A stretch of DNA of 64,000 nucleotides. Origin: an uncultured Gammaproteobacteria bacterium. GTDB lineage: Bacteria > Pseudomonadota > Gammaproteobacteria > Steroidobacterales > XN24. The position numbers and the translations under genes were made by a program. Each line of letters begins with the position of its first letter. Positions within the stretch are counted from its first letter, which is position 1. The stretch spans positions 1 through 64,000 of the forward strand of contig CALDWW010000011.1 in the NCBI GenBank assembly GCA_937924335.1, written 5' to 3'. Positions 28,801 through 38,299 of the stretch are shown piece after piece. The notes under the pieces were generated by a model. It was not told the DNA's origin and did not search any database. It saw only the letters and a list, made by a program, of their open reading frames with translations.

Positions 28801-29735
28801 ACTCTGTCGGGGAAGAGCCACTGGACCCCAAGAGCGTACCGTCCATGGATGTCGAGATCACGGACTTTCAGACCGAAGGCCTGAGGCTTGGGAGCCTCGC
28901 GGGCGAGATCGTCTCCGTGCCAAATGGATTCAGGATCGAGCGCATGGACATGACCGGCGATGCGTTCACGATAAAGGGCAGTGGCCACTCACTTCTTGGG
29001 TTCGGACAGGACAGTTCCGGGCTGTTAATAGGGGTCACATCATCCGATCTCGGCGATGCGATGGAGTTCATCGGTTTCGATCGAACCATCGAGGCCAATT
29101 CCGCGGAGATGAACGTCGATCTGCAATGGACTGGTGGATGGCCTGCCGAGCCCCTCGAGGTGGCCGAAGGCACGGCGAGCCTCAGGATCAAGAACGGCAG
29201 CCTGTCGGAGGTCAAGCCAGGCGCGGGGCGCGTCTTCGGATTGCTCAGTGTTCAGGCGCTGCCCAGACGCCTGACCCTCGACTTCCGTGACGTGTTCAAG
29301 AAGGGGTTCTTTTTCGACGAACTGAAGGGTGACTTCAGGATAGACCGGGGTATCGCCTATACAGACAATCTGGTCTTCCGTAGCCCGGCGGCTGACATCG
29401 GCATCCTCGGAGGTGTCGATCTGGTGGGGCGGACATATGATCAGACAGCGATCGTGAGTGCGGAGGTCGGCAACACGCTGCCGGTCGTAGGTGCTCTTGC
29501 CGTCAGCCCCGTCATCGGGGCCGGGCTGTTCGTGCTAAAGGAGATATTCAAGGAGCCGCTCCGCGGCATGACCCAGATTCAGTACCGCATCAGTGGCCCG
29601 TGGGAGACGCCTGAAGTAGAGCGGGTTGCCGTCGCGCAGGCCGCGCCGTCATCAGCCGAGGACGAAGCGACACAAGAGCGGCCTGACGATGGTGATGTGG
29701 AGGCTACCAGCGCCGAGGGCGTAGATCAGGGATGA
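25878..29735 (+). CDS. yhdP: YhdP family AsmA-like inter-membrane phospholipid transporter
   Basis: YhdP is a very long AsmA-like protein with one N-terminal membrane anchor and a large periplasmic beta-rich body; in E. coli it helps move phospholipids to the outer membrane. The anchor is visible (VWKWVAGLFAGIVILLAVLV) and is followed by about 1,250 residues of repeated groove-forming beta segments. The C-terminus has GRVFGLLSVQALPRRLTLDF and VVGALAVSPVIGAGLFVLKE, typical of TIGR02099 members. I choose GTG 25878 because GGAG lies 8 bp before it; an ATG at 25854 is possible. The position after rng matches E. coli. The nit gene overlaps by 4 bp. Confidence 0.93.
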   Translation: MITLARRVWKWVAGLFAGIVILLAVLVGIFRIAVTQAPDYRQPIANWTSEALGLPVVIGSMDARFGLDGPRLVFRDTTVLSADGSEALFSLQRGSLSLDVMELLFRWRFKAKRLTLENLDLEVDRSEDGQLLVFDRTLEEFPKGEGELPLQEIWIRDTRLILRDRMNKGQTWVLEGFDAELSKMGGELNVEGAFQAPASVAGPVTFWAKSRSGKGWQAYARVQRLDLSATQQIPGLPSAVPSAGRGDLRLWFDIDTGLVTRLSAEAELTDLVFEFDDSEPVVYRGLEGRLEWDRRQTGWRGRVENLIVRRAGAQWRSDSLLVEKSVTPRGDEGDYLFDADFLRLQDLTPLAPAIPDVALREDIEGLQPRGDVTDLTIGLSVLDKDPTGYRLELRAGLDGYSHEAFESIPGIRGLTGQVRSDPQGGRFEMDSRGLTLDLPDLFRESLEFDEAQGLVVWSRGLDGLTIIGDGLRAANRDLGLAAGFQIRQPTGEEPGSMEVQATVSNLDLSRTSAYLPVGVMTPNLTGWLDSAIVSGSVPMATLDLRGPTKGFPYADGGGIFEVSFGTRELVLDYARGWPQGEGISADLLFRGAGFSAVVREGQLGGAAVDEVRVDIPVLGQGMLSIEGTASGPLAAVRDYVLESPLRSTVGTALEETRIEAGDADIRVDLLLPLKNLQEREVLVEVDISGGHVLYGNVRDPLEDANGTLTVDKDTVRAEGMTGVLLGEPVAIDIGPHEGGGTRAHVSGVATRKSLVDVLGIPLDGYLEGQTRWQGFAHFPAKDSGDRFWIHFESDLEGMAVSLPHPLEKPAAEALPLTLDFRFPDSGLTEWTGEYGGRLSAAARFDPTEDGLRFVAGQILGGRPGASVGEEDGLVIEGEVDRLPIIDWLGVRFGDRREGELRDLLTRIDLQVDKAFFGGQHFADVGARLEQLADDWLVTVTSETLNGTITVPMNLSQGSPIALAMDRLYLDDDADDSVGEEPLDPKSVPSMDVEITDFQTEGLRLGSLAGEIVSVPNGFRIERMDMTGDAFTIKGSGHSLLGFGQDSSGLLIGVTSSDLGDAMEFIGFDRTIEANSAEMNVDLQWTGGWPAEPLEVAEGTASLRIKNGSLSEVKPGAGRVFGLLSVQALPRRLTLDFRDVFKKGFFFDELKGDFRIDRGIAYTDNLVFRSPAADIGILGGVDLVGRTYDQTAIVSAEVGNTLPVVGALAVSPVIGAGLFVLKEIFKEPLRGMTQIQYRISGPWETPEVERVAVAQAAPSSAEDEATQERPDDGDVEATSAEGVDQG

Positions 29736-30601
29736 GCGGGATCCGGCAGATGGGCACGGTTCGGGTCGCAGCTATTCAGATGGTGTCTACCGCCGACGTG
29801 GGGAGCAATCTGGCCCAGGTCAGGGAACTGTTAGCGGAAGCGGCGCGTTCCGGGGCCCGCCTCGTGGTTCTTCCGGAGAATTTCGCCTGCATGCCTGTGC
29901 GCGAGTCACAACGCATGGAAGTCGCGGAGCCGGACGGCACCGGGCCTATCCAGGAGTTTCTTAGCCGACAGGCGCGAGCCCAGGGGCTATGGATCGTCGG
30001 TGGGACGATACCGCTGAAGAGCGAGACGGAGCACCGCCCCGCCGCGGCTACGCTCGTATTCGATGAGACGGGCCGGCGGCTGGCCCGTTACGACAAGGTC
30101 TTCCTGTTCGACGTTACGGTGCCCGGTGGAGCAGAAAGCTATCGAGAGTCGGACGGTATTTGTCCCGGGCGGAGTCGGGTCGTCATGGACTCGCCGGTGG
30201 GCCGGCTGGGCCTTGCTGTCTGTTACGATCTGCGGTTTCCGGAACTCTTTCGCGGGATGCTCGAGAGCGGGCTGCAGACCATCGCGCTACCTGCAGCATT
30301 CACTGCCGCCACCGGTCGGGATCACTGGGAGATCCTGGTCAGGGCGAGGGCGGTTGAGAACCTCTGCTGGGTCGTTGCAGCCGGACAGGGCGGTCGTCAT
30401 GATGGTGGCCGGGAGACCTTCGGCGACTCGATGATCGTTGATCCCTGGGGTGTCGTGAGCGCGCGTCTGGAGAGAGGGCCGGGCGTGGTGCTCGCTGATA
30501 TCGACCTGGACCGACAGGCGGAGATTCGCAAACGTTTCCCGGCGCTGGATCATCGCAAGCATGGTGACACGATTGGAGAACCGGAACCTTCAGATGACTG
30601 A
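29732..30601 (+). CDS. Carbon-nitrogen hydrolase (Nit1-like deaminated glutathione amidase)
   Basis: This nitrilase-superfamily amidase has the full catalytic triad: Glu in [12 protein letters not shown], Lys in YDKVFLFDV and Cys in [14 protein letters not shown]. The sequence is closest to the Nit1/YbeM branch, which removes deaminated glutathione. It is 289 aa and cytosolic. It overlaps both yhdP (4 bp) and tldD (8 bp), the yhdP-nit-tldD order seen in other gammaproteobacteria. I assign it by triad context and neighbourhood; another small-amide substrate cannot be excluded. Confidence 0.88.
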   Translation: MSGIRQMGTVRVAAIQMVSTADVGSNLAQVRELLAEAARSGARLVVLPENFACMPVRESQRMEVAEPDGTGPIQEFLSRQARAQGLWIVGGTIPLKSETEHRPAAATLVFDETGRRLARYDKVFLFDVTVPGGAESYRESDGICPGRSRVVMDSPVGRLGLAVCYDLRFPELFRGMLESGLQTIALPAAFTAATGRDHWEILVRARAVENLCWVVAAGQGGRHDGGRETFGDSMIVDPWGVVSARLERGPGVVLADIDLDRQAEIRKRFPALDHRKHGDTIGEPEPSDD

Positions 30602-32036
30602 CAACACAATCCAGATAGCTCGCGACCGAATACTCGAACCCGCCGGGATCAGTGATGCGGACATCCAGAGGATCCTCGATGACATCATGGGGCGATCCGT
30701 GGATGCCGCCGACATCTATTTCCAGTACAGCCGGCATGAATCCTGGAGTCTCGAAGACGGCATCGTGAAGGAGGGAGGACACGGCGTCGACCAGGGTGCC
30801 GGCATCCGCGCCATCTGTGGGGAAAAGACCGGATTCGCATACTCTGACGAGATCGTCCTCCCCGCGCTCAGCCAGGCCTCGGAGGCGGCGCGTTCGATCG
30901 CGCGACAGGGCCAGACGGGTGCGGTTCAGGCCTGGAGGCGGTCCGGTGACGCACGTCTGTATCCGCCTCTGGATCCGGTAGAGACCCTGAGCGACGAGGA
31001 CAAGGTTGCCATGATCGGACGGCTCGATCAGCAGGTCAGGGCGCTGGATCCGCGGATCGCCCAGGTCATGGTCAGTCTCGCCGGAGTCCATGACGTGATC
31101 CTGATCGCGGCGGCTGACGGCACGTACTGTGCGGATGTGCGACCCCTGGTGAGGATGAACGTGTCCGTGATCGTCGAAGACGGTGATCGGCGCGAGCAGG
31201 GCTTTGCCGGTGGTGGCGGGCGGTTCGGTTATGAATGGTTTGCAGAGGAGGGCCGGGCACTCGATTTCGGTCAGGAGGCGGTCCGGCAGGCGCTGGTCAA
31301 TCTGGAGGCGGAAGATGCTCCGGCCGGCAGCATGACGGTAGTACTGGGCCCTGGGTGGCCCGGTGTGCTGCTCCACGAGGCGATCGGCCATGGTCTCGAA
31401 GGAGACTTCAATCGCCGCGGTACATCGGCGTTCTCCGGGCGCATCGGCGAACAGGTAGCCTCTCCCCTTTGCACGATAGTCGACGACGGCACGCTGCCGG
31501 GCCGACGTGGGTCACTCAACGTCGACGATGAGGGTACGCCCAGCCGGTGCACGACGCTGATAGAGGATGGTGTGCTCAAGGCATACATGCAGGACAATAT
31601 GAATGCGCGACTCATGGGTCAGCAGTCCACAGGCAACGGCCGGCGAGAGTCGTTCGCACATCTTCCGATGCCCCGCATGACGAACACTTACATGCTGGCC
31701 GGGCCGCATGATCCTGAAGAGATCGTCTCGAGCGTCGACGACGGCCTCTATGCGTCGAATTTCGGCGGTGGCCAGGTTGACATCACCTCAGGCAAGTTCG
31801 TCTTCTCTGCCAGCGAGGCATACCTCATCGAAAAGGGTCGCATCACCCGTCCCGTCAAGGGGGCAACACTGATCGGTAACGGTCCGGACGTTCTGACCCG
31901 TGTCAGCATGGTGGGTACCGATCTGGAACTGGACTCCGGCGTGGGCGTCTGCGGGAAGGACGGCCAGAGTGTGCCTGTCGGGGTCGGTCAGCCGACACTC
32001 AGGGTGGATGGCCTGACTGTCGGGGGAACTCGCTAG
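30594..32036 (+). CDS. tldD: Metalloprotease TldD
   Basis: TldD and PmbA (TldE) form a zinc-dependent heterodimeric protease that trims unfolded peptides, matures microcins and helps degrade the CcdA antitoxin. This subunit has the [11 protein letters not shown] zinc motif ([15 protein letters not shown]) near residue 260 and a conserved C-terminal [14 protein letters not shown]. It is 480 aa from ATG 30594, one residue from the E. coli length; an upstream in-frame start gives extra residues with no family match. Its partner pmbA is at 36.95 kb. Confidence 0.96.
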   Translation: MTDNTIQIARDRILEPAGISDADIQRILDDIMGRSVDAADIYFQYSRHESWSLEDGIVKEGGHGVDQGAGIRAICGEKTGFAYSDEIVLPALSQASEAARSIARQGQTGAVQAWRRSGDARLYPPLDPVETLSDEDKVAMIGRLDQQVRALDPRIAQVMVSLAGVHDVILIAAADGTYCADVRPLVRMNVSVIVEDGDRREQGFAGGGGRFGYEWFAEEGRALDFGQEAVRQALVNLEAEDAPAGSMTVVLGPGWPGVLLHEAIGHGLEGDFNRRGTSAFSGRIGEQVASPLCTIVDDGTLPGRRGSLNVDDEGTPSRCTTLIEDGVLKAYMQDNMNARLMGQQSTGNGRRESFAHLPMPRMTNTYMLAGPHDPEEIVSSVDDGLYASNFGGGQVDITSGKFVFSASEAYLIEKGRITRPVKGATLIGNGPDVLTRVSMVGTDLELDSGVGVCGKDGQSVPVGVGQPTLRVDGLTVGGTR

Positions 32037-32095
32037 GCGCGCGGCCCGCGCGGGGTTGGTTTTCTGAGCTGGCGAACCACGATCGCCCGATCTTC

Positions 32096-33322
32096 TCAGG
32101 ACCCGGAAGCTTCCGCCTCGTTTTGATCCTCTTCCTGGGCGCCGACGTCCGGGAGGCCTTCCTTCAGGTACATGATTTCATGCTCGCCGATGACGAAGAC
32201 ATCGCCGTGCTTGAGCTTGCGTTTCTTTACCCGGCGACCCTTCAGATAGATACCGTTGGTGCTGTTCAAATCCTCGAGCACCGAGTCCGAGCCATAAGTC
32301 ACGATCTGGGCATGATGTCGGCTGACGAACTTGCTCTCGATCTGCAGGTCATTGTCGCCGGTCCGCCCGAGGATGATCCGGCCCTGTGCCACCGGGAAAT
32401 CCACCGCCGGCTCGTCCTTGTGCGCCACCATCAGCCTGGCCAGCGTCTCCAGGCCGGTCACGACATGCATGCTGCCGGCCGACAGCGCGGCCATGCGATC
32501 GGTGCGGCTCTGATAGTCAGTCCACTGCAGTTCGTCGATGGCGCTGCGCAGTTCCTTCTCGGTGATGAAGGACACGTTCTCGGCGAAGCCCGAGAGCATG
32601 GCGGTATCGCACAGTGTATTCAGAAGACGGGGTACCCCACCGGTATATCTGTAGATCAGGTCGAAGGTGTCTCGATCGAAGATCTCCCGGCCTTCGGCGC
32701 CCGCGACATCCAGGCGATGTCGCACATACGCCCCGATCTCGCTCTCTTTAAGGGGCTTGAGGTGATATCGCAGGCGCGTCCGCTGTGCCAGCTGAACGAG
32801 ATCCGGCGCATCAAGGGTGTCGTTCAGCTCGGGTTGTCCCGCCAGGATGATACTCAGCACCTTCTCGCGTCCGGCCCCCACGCCAGAGAGCAGGCGGATC
32901 TCCTCAAGGACATTGCGCTCCAGGTTCTGTGCCTCGTCGACGACGATGACCACCTTCTGGCCCTTGGACAGGAGGTCCTCCAGATGCCGGTCGATCGTGT
33001 CGATCAACTCAGCCTTGCCCATGCGGAAGGGACGATAACCGAACTGCACCAGTACGCCCTGAAGGAACTGAACAGGCGTTATCTGCGTCTGCGCGATCCG
33101 GGCGATAGTGACGGTTTCATCCAGCTCGGAGAGGAATTTCTCGAGCAGCGTGGTCTTCCCGCAGCCGATTTCGCCGGAAATGACGACGAACCCATCAGTG
33201 AACCAGAGGGTCGATTCAATATAGGCCAGCGCCCGGGCATGCTGTTGGCTGAGATACAGAAAGTTGGCGTCCGGGCTGAGCCGGAACGGATGCTCGTTCA
33301 GCTGGAAGAACTCTAGATACAT
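32096..33322 (-). CDS. ExeA-like AAA ATPase fused to a C-terminal FHA domain
   Basis: Residues 1-270 are an ExeA/GspA-type AAA ATPase. The start MYLEFFQLNEHPFRLSPD is typical, Walker A is GEIGCGKTT (51-58) and Walker B is VVIVVDEAQNL. A sensor region with AQRTRLRYHLKPL follows. The last 100 residues are an FHA domain (GRIILGRTGDNDLQIESKFV, then SRHHAQIV and LEDLNSTNGIYLKG), which binds phosphothreonine. No PG-binding or membrane segment is seen, unlike ExeA itself. I use ATG 33322; a TTG 57 bp upstream lacks a family match. No secretion or kinase gene is adjacent, so its partner is unknown. The tail is acidic (EEDQNEAEASGS). Confidence 0.85.
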   Translation of the reverse strand: MYLEFFQLNEHPFRLSPDANFLYLSQQHARALAYIESTLWFTDGFVVISGEIGCGKTTLLEKFLSELDETVTIARIAQTQITPVQFLQGVLVQFGYRPFRMGKAELIDTIDRHLEDLLSKGQKVVIVVDEAQNLERNVLEEIRLLSGVGAGREKVLSIILAGQPELNDTLDAPDLVQLAQRTRLRYHLKPLKESEIGAYVRHRLDVAGAEGREIFDRDTFDLIYRYTGGVPRLLNTLCDTAMLSGFAENVSFITEKELRSAIDELQWTDYQSRTDRMAALSAGSMHVVTGLETLARLMVAHKDEPAVDFPVAQGRIILGRTGDNDLQIESKFVSRHHAQIVTYGSDSVLEDLNSTNGIYLKGRRVKKRKLKHGDVFVIGEHEIMYLKEGLPDVGAQEEDQNEAEASGS

Positions 33323-33422
33323 GATAGTCCGGTTGCTCGTCGGGTCGGCAGCAAGCTGTTCCTGATCGACGGCCTGCAACTATAAAGGCTCAACCGTCGC
33401 CATGGAACAAGACAGTTCACAC

Positions 33423-34520
33423 TTATTCTCTTACAGAACGCCCGGCCAGTCTCAGCAATCGGCTGAGTCCGAGGTCCCGTTCACCCGCGCCCGCGGCCAC
33501 CAGCGTGCAGTGACCGAGCTTTCTCTTGCGCCGGGGCTCCTTTCCGTAGTCGTGCATATGCGCTCCCGCGATCGACAGGACCTCGACCAGTTCGGGCATC
33601 TCACCGAGCAGATTGACCATGGCTGAATGGCCGTTGCATCGCGTCTCTCCGAGGGGCAGGTCGAGGATGGCGCGGATGTGGTTCTCGAACTGACTGGTGA
33701 CGGCGCCTTCGATGGTCCAGTGCCCTGAATTGTGAACACGAGGTGCAATCTCGTTGGCCATGAGCTGGTCGCCGGTTACGAAGAACTCAATAGTGAGTAC
33801 GCCGGCGTAATCCAGGTGCTCCATCAGGCGCCTGATATATCGTTCGGCACCTTGCTGCAGCGATTCATCGATGTAGGGAGCACGGGTGTAGGAGAGGATG
33901 CCGTCCTCATGAATGTTCTCTGCCAGTGAGTAGCATCGGACATCTCCGGACGGCCGTCTCACACCGATGATGGAGACCTCGGTGTCGAACTCGACGAACG
34001 CCTCCAGGATCATGGGTACGCGCCCCAGCGCCTCCCAGGCATCATCAACGTCTTCAGGGCGGTTGAGGAATTTCTGGCCGCGGCCGTCGTAGCCCAGGCG
34101 GCGAGTCTTCAGGACGCTTGGAAAACCGAGTTGCGCCACTGCGAGCTCCAGAGCCTCCCTGGTAGCGACCGGCAGGAATCGTGGCGTCGGGATATGCAGC
34201 GCCGAGAACGTCCGTTTCTCCGCCAGGCGATCCTGTGCGGTCGCGAGGGCATCGACAGGAGGCAGGAATCGTACACGCTCCGCGATGTCCCTGACGGCGG
34301 CCTCGGGCACGTTCTCGACGTCGAAGGTCACGACGTCCGCCAGTTCGGCAAGCCGGTCGAGAGCTGCCGGGTCATCGAATTCGCCCTCGATGATCTGACC
34401 AACCTGGCCTCCCGGCGCCTCGGAGGTCTTGTCGACGAACACGAATCGGAGTCCCAGTGGATAGCCAGCCAGGGCCAGCATCCTGCCGAGCTGGCCCGCG
34501 CCGATGATGCCGATCTTCAT
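33423..34520 (-). CDS. purK: 5-(carboxyamino)imidazole ribonucleotide synthase
   Basis: PurK is the ATP-grasp enzyme that makes N5-CAIR from AIR, bicarbonate and ATP in purine synthesis. The N-terminus [19 protein letters not shown], the ATP-grasp strand [32 protein letters not shown] and the C-terminal [17 protein letters not shown] are all family hallmarks. It is 365 aa. The start overlaps the purE stop by 4 bp; PurE takes its product. Confidence 0.96.
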   Translation of the reverse strand: MKIGIIGAGQLGRMLALAGYPLGLRFVFVDKTSEAPGGQVGQIIEGEFDDPAALDRLAELADVVTFDVENVPEAAVRDIAERVRFLPPVDALATAQDRLAEKRTFSALHIPTPRFLPVATREALELAVAQLGFPSVLKTRRLGYDGRGQKFLNRPEDVDDAWEALGRVPMILEAFVEFDTEVSIIGVRRPSGDVRCYSLAENIHEDGILSYTRAPYIDESLQQGAERYIRRLMEHLDYAGVLTIEFFVTGDQLMANEIAPRVHNSGHWTIEGAVTSQFENHIRAILDLPLGETRCNGHSAMVNLLGEMPELVEVLSIAGAHMHDYGKEPRRKRKLGHCTLVAAGAGERDLGLSRLLRLAGRSVRE

Positions 34521-35023
34521 GCCCCGGAGGTCTCGTCCGGACGGGGGTCCGGATTCTCGAGCACAGCGCGAGTCTGCCGCTCGCGGAATGCCTCAAGTTT
34601 CTCGCGGATAGCCGGCTCCGTGGGCGCCAGGATCGCCGCGGCCAGAAGAGCCGCATTAACGGCGCCGGCCTTGCCTATCGCCAGCGTCCCGACCGGGATG
34701 CCGGCGGGCATCTGGGCTATCGAGAGAAGTGAGTCCATGCCGCTGAGCGCGCGACTCTCCACCGGGACTCCAAGTACCGGAAGCGAGGTCTTCGCGGCAG
34801 CCATTCCGGGAAGATGAGCGGCACCGCCCGCGCCTGCGATGATGATGCGCAGCCCGCGACCGCCCGCGCTGGCGCAATACTCGAACAGCAGGTCAGGAGT
34901 GCGGTGCGCGGAGACTACCCGGGTCTCACAAGGGACCCCGAGTTCATCCAGCGTTGTCACCGCATGAGACATTGTGGGCCAGTCCGACCTGGAACCCATG
35001 ATGACGCCGACAAGTGGTTTCAT
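34517..35023 (-). CDS. purE: N5-carboxyaminoimidazole ribonucleotide mutase
   Basis: PurE isomerises N5-CAIR to CAIR. Class-I signatures are visible: [27 protein letters not shown] and [13 protein letters not shown], plus [18 protein letters not shown] near the active site. It is 168 aa, a typical class-I length. It is the first gene of the purE-purK pair on the minus strand. Confidence 0.97.
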   Translation of the reverse strand: MKPLVGVIMGSRSDWPTMSHAVTTLDELGVPCETRVVSAHRTPDLLFEYCASAGGRGLRIIIAGAGGAAHLPGMAAAKTSLPVLGVPVESRALSGMDSLLSIAQMPAGIPVGTLAIGKAGAVNAALLAAAILAPTEPAIREKLEAFRERQTRAVLENPDPRPDETSGA

Positions 35024-35067
35024 CCCCGTATTCTATCAGCGCCGTCGTGATCAGTGGCAGCCCGATT

Positions 35068-35592
35068 TCATGAGCGCGCGTCAGCCGAGCGCGCGACGAT
35101 TCTCTCGTGCAATGTCCGGAAGAGGGCACGGCTGGCTGTCTTCCGCAATGGTTCCGTCTGCGCATTGCGAATGTCGGCGACGCTGCCTTCAAGCGACTCC
35201 GCGTCAAGCCCCAGAGCGGCGGCACATTCGGCGACGGCGGACGCACCCTCTTCGACAAGCCGCCTGCGCCAGTTCTCCGCGGCATGGAACAGGCGGGTAT
35301 CCCGGTTCCGGACGGCGTCGCGACGCGCCAGTATCTCCTGAATAGGCTCGGGGTCGACGTCGCGCATCAGACGGCCGATGAACTGCTTTTGGCGTCTCAG
35401 GGCTTCGTGTTTCCTGATGTTCTGCGCGTCCTGGATCGCTTGTCGTAAACGCTCCGGGATGTCCAGCGCATCGAGTTCGCCGTGACCCAGGTCGATCAGA
35501 GCCTCTCCGAGAGCCTGCCGCGACTCACTCTCCCGCTTGCGATGGGACTTGCTACAGGCCTCGGGACCATCACGTTTCCCGCTCCGTTTCAC
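35068..35592 (-). CDS. darP: Ribosome biogenesis factor DarP (YjgA)
   Basis: DarP (formerly YjgA) binds the 50S precursor and helps late 23S folding. The protein has the family's basic helical core: KSHRKRESESRQALGEALID, then a PERLRQAI segment and RRQKQFIGRLMRDVDPEPI, then RLRRLV-like helices. The GTG at 35592 overlaps the upstream cysteine-desulfurase-like stop (GTGA) and gives 174 aa, near E. coli length (183 aa). pmbA is nearby, as in E. coli where yjgA and pmbA are adjacent. Confidence 0.88.
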   Translation of the reverse strand: MKRSGKRDGPEACSKSHRKRESESRQALGEALIDLGHGELDALDIPERLRQAIQDAQNIRKHEALRRQKQFIGRLMRDVDPEPIQEILARRDAVRNRDTRLFHAAENWRRRLVEEGASAVAECAAALGLDAESLEGSVADIRNAQTEPLRKTASRALFRTLHERIVARSADARS

Positions 35593-36839
35593 GCGGCGCG
35601 GCCTCGCAGCGCTGGTTCCAGAGCACCGATGAGGCGGTCTACTTCCTGCACGGTGTTGTAGTGAAGCATCGAGACCCGGACGACGCCGTTCCGCTTGGTG
35701 AGTCCGAGACGGTCGATAAGTCGAGGCGCATAGAAGTGGCCCCAACGAATGCCTATGCCGTGACAGTCACAGATGGCGGGAATATCAGAGCTGAGATGGC
35801 GACGCGATACGAACGAGATGGTCGGCATTCGCTCCGGGCCCGCCGACGCGGATCCCATGATCTCCACAGCCGGCTGGGCGTCGAGAAACTCCAGCAGCCG
35901 CCGTGCCAGACAAGTCTCCTGTGTCGCCACGGCCGACCACGCCTGCGTCCGGTCGCCGTCGTCCCCAAGACACGCACCCAGTTCGTCAAGGTAATCCGGG
36001 ACTCCCGCCGCCGCATACAACAACTCGTAGGGGAACGCGCCGGGCTCGAGTCGGCCGGGCCCCTCGTAGTCATCCATGAACATGTGGTTGAGATTGGCGA
36101 GGCCTGGCGTTTCGGTATTCCTGCAGTACATCACCGCACAATGGGGGCCGAGGACTTTGTATAGGCTGAAGGCATAATAGTCGACCCCCCAGTCCTTCAC
36201 TGCCAGCGGCCGATGCGGCGCGTAGGCCACGCCATCGACGCAGGTTCTGGCGCCGGCCTCGTGAACCGTGGCGCAGACAGCCCTGACATCGACGGCCCCG
36301 CCGAGCACGTTCGACGCATGGGTAAAACAGACCAGCCGGGTTCTGTCGTTCAGGAGAGAACACAGGTCGTCGATTTCCAGCCGCCGGGTGTCCTGGTTCA
36401 GGGACCACTCGCGGACACGGATGCCGCGTTCCGCGAGACGCCTCCAGGGTGTGATGTTTGCTTCGTGATCCGCGTCGGTGACAATCACTTCATCGCCTTC
36501 GTGCCATCCCGGCGCAAGACTCCTCGCCAGGCGCGAGATCAGGCTGGTGGTGGAAGAGGCGACTACGATCTCGTCCTCTCTGGTGTTCTCGCCCATCAGG
36601 CTGGCCACGGCTGTTCTCGCCGACAGCAGCCGCCGCTCCGCCTCGGCTGACTCGGCGTAGCTCGCGCCGAGCTGTACCGGCCACTTCCGCATGTATTCTG
36701 CCAGCCGGTCCACGACCCGGCCGAGCGGCGCCGAGCCGCCCGCGTTGTCCATCAGGATGCTGGCGTCAGTGAGCGTTGGAAATTGCTGTCGTACCCAGTC
36801 CACGGGTAGCGGACCCGGTCCGACCGATGTGCTTGTCAA
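35589..36839 (-). CDS. Cysteine-desulfurase-like aminotransferase class V protein
   Basis: This is a PLP enzyme of the class-V fold and resembles the SufS-like VC1184 subfamily (TIGR01976). Visible features are ILMDNAGGSAPLG, VASSTTSLISRLARSL, TDADHEANITPW, CFTHASNVLGGAVDV, VDGVAYAPHRPLAV and the PLP lysine Lys228 in FSLYKVLGPH. At 416 aa it lies in the normal range. No suf or isc partner is nearby, and a Cys-desulfurase Cys loop is not obvious, so the true substrate is uncertain. It is translationally coupled to darP downstream and divergent from pmbA. Confidence 0.85.
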   Translation of the reverse strand: MTSTSVGPGPLPVDWVRQQFPTLTDASILMDNAGGSAPLGRVVDRLAEYMRKWPVQLGASYAESAEAERRLLSARTAVASLMGENTREDEIVVASSTTSLISRLARSLAPGWHEGDEVIVTDADHEANITPWRRLAERGIRVREWSLNQDTRRLEIDDLCSLLNDRTRLVCFTHASNVLGGAVDVRAVCATVHEAGARTCVDGVAYAPHRPLAVKDWGVDYYAFSLYKVLGPHCAVMYCRNTETPGLANLNHMFMDDYEGPGRLEPGAFPYELLYAAAGVPDYLDELGACLGDDGDRTQAWSAVATQETCLARRLLEFLDAQPAVEIMGSASAGPERMPTISFVSRRHLSSDIPAICDCHGIGIRWGHFYAPRLIDRLGLTKRNGVVRVSMLHYNTVQEVDRLIGALEPALRGRAA

Positions 36840-36949
36840 GCTGGCTTCTCCGATGCGCTGGAGCGGGAGTCGATGATACCAAGCACGGAAGCGAGGGTCC
36901 GCTGCAACGGTCTGCTAAACTGCCTGCCGATTGTCCCACGGAAGTACTG

Positions 36950-38299
36950 ATGTCAGATCATCCGACCGCCGAGTTCGGCATGCGAAGCGAGGAACTGGAG
37001 GGCCTGGTCACCGGCGCCCTGAAACAGGCTCGTGGACAGGGCGCAGACCAGGCCGAGGCGGGAGCAAGCCTGGGCACGGGACTCGCGGTCACGGTGCGGC
37101 ATGGTGACGTAGAGACTCTGGAATACCAGCGTGATCGGGCATTCACCATTACCGTGTACTTCGATCAGAGGAAAGGCAGCGCGAGCACCTCGGATCTCTC
37201 TCCGTCCGCCATTGCGGAAGGCGTGGCAAAGGCCTGCTCGATCGCCAGGTACACGGCCCAGGATGCTTGTGCCGGGCTCGCTGACGCGCAGCTGATGGCC
37301 ACCGACATTCCCGCGCTGGGACTCGATCACCCGTGGTCTGTGACCCCCGACGAGGCGATACAACTAGCGACCCGCTGCGAGTCGGCGGGCCGCGACTGCG
37401 ACGAGCGCATCAGCAACTCCGAGGGCGGTTCCGTAAACACGGCACGCCGAGCACGCGTCTACGGCAACAGTCACGGTTTCGTCGGCAGCTATGCCAGCAC
37501 CAGTCACAGCGTGAGTTGCATTCTGGTGGCCGGCGCCGACGACGGCATGGAGAGAGACTTCTGGTACTCCAGTTCTCGGGACCCTGCGGCCCTGATGTCA
37601 CCAGAAGCTGTCGGCAAGATGGCGGCCGAGCGTACCCTGCGCCGGCTCGGAGGCCGCAAGATCGAGACCTGCTCGGCGCCGGTCATATTCCCCGCGGAGC
37701 TGGCCCGTGGATTGCTCGCGAGCTTCGTCTCCGCAATCACCGGCACGGCTCAGTATCGACGCGCCTCTTTTCTGCTGGATGCCGTCGGGGAGAGCGTGTT
37801 TCCGAACGGTTTTCGCATTGAAGAAAAACCCCATCTTCAGGCGGGACCAGCGAGCGCTCCGTTCGATAACGAGGGAGTGGCCACTCATGATCGCGTGCTG
37901 GTCGATGATGGTCGATTGCAGGGTCTGGTGCTGAGCAGTTATTCGGCCAGAAAACTGGGGCTGCAGACGACCGGCAACGCGGGCGGTATCCACAACCTGA
38001 TCGTGTCGGGTGGCGGGGGCAGTCTTGACGATCTGTTGCAGACGATGGGACAGGGGCTACTGATCAATGAACTCATGGGGCAGGGTGTCAACACTGTCAC
38101 CGGCGACTATTCACGCGGCGCATCCGGATTCTGGGTCGAAGACGGCCAGATCGCATTCCCGGTGACGGAAGTGACCATCGCGGCCAATCTTCGTGAAATG
38201 TATCAGGGCATTCGCAGCGCAGGCGACGACGTGGACGAGCGTGGTGCGATCCGCACGGGATCTCTGCTTCTGGATGAGATGCGGATCGCCGGCGACTAG
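36950..38299 (+). CDS. pmbA: Metalloprotease PmbA (TldE)
   Basis: PmbA pairs with TldD in the TldD/TldE protease but does not carry its own zinc HExxxH motif. The protein (449 aa, E. coli 450) has GADQAEAGASLGTGLAVTVR, GDVETLEYQRDRAFTITVYF, TGNAGGIHNLIVSGG and a C-terminal LINELMGQGVNTVTGDYSRG, a known family signature. GGAAG lies 5 bp before ATG 36950; upstream in-frame residues have no homologous look. The 3' end overlaps the convergent YihY gene by 4 bp. Confidence 0.95.
   Translation: MSDHPTAEFGMRSEELEGLVTGALKQARGQGADQAEAGASLGTGLAVTVRHGDVETLEYQRDRAFTITVYFDQRKGSASTSDLSPSAIAEGVAKACSIARYTAQDACAGLADAQLMATDIPALGLDHPWSVTPDEAIQLATRCESAGRDCDERISNSEGGSVNTARRARVYGNSHGFVGSYASTSHSVSCILVAGADDGMERDFWYSSSRDPAALMSPEAVGKMAAERTLRRLGGRKIETCSAPVIFPAELARGLLASFVSAITGTAQYRRASFLLDAVGESVFPNGFRIEEKPHLQAGPASAPFDNEGVATHDRVLVDDGRLQGLVLSSYSARKLGLQTTGNAGGIHNLIVSGGGGSLDDLLQTMGQGLLINELMGQGVNTVTGDYSRGASGFWVEDGQIAFPVTEVTIAANLREMYQGIRSAGDDVDERGAIRTGSLLLDEMRIAGD

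Noticed and set aside
32123..33316. Long plus-strand open frame (397 aa) opposite the AAA-FHA gene
   Set aside because: The minus-strand product has intact Walker A, Walker B and FHA motifs; the plus-strand frame has none and is a shadow.
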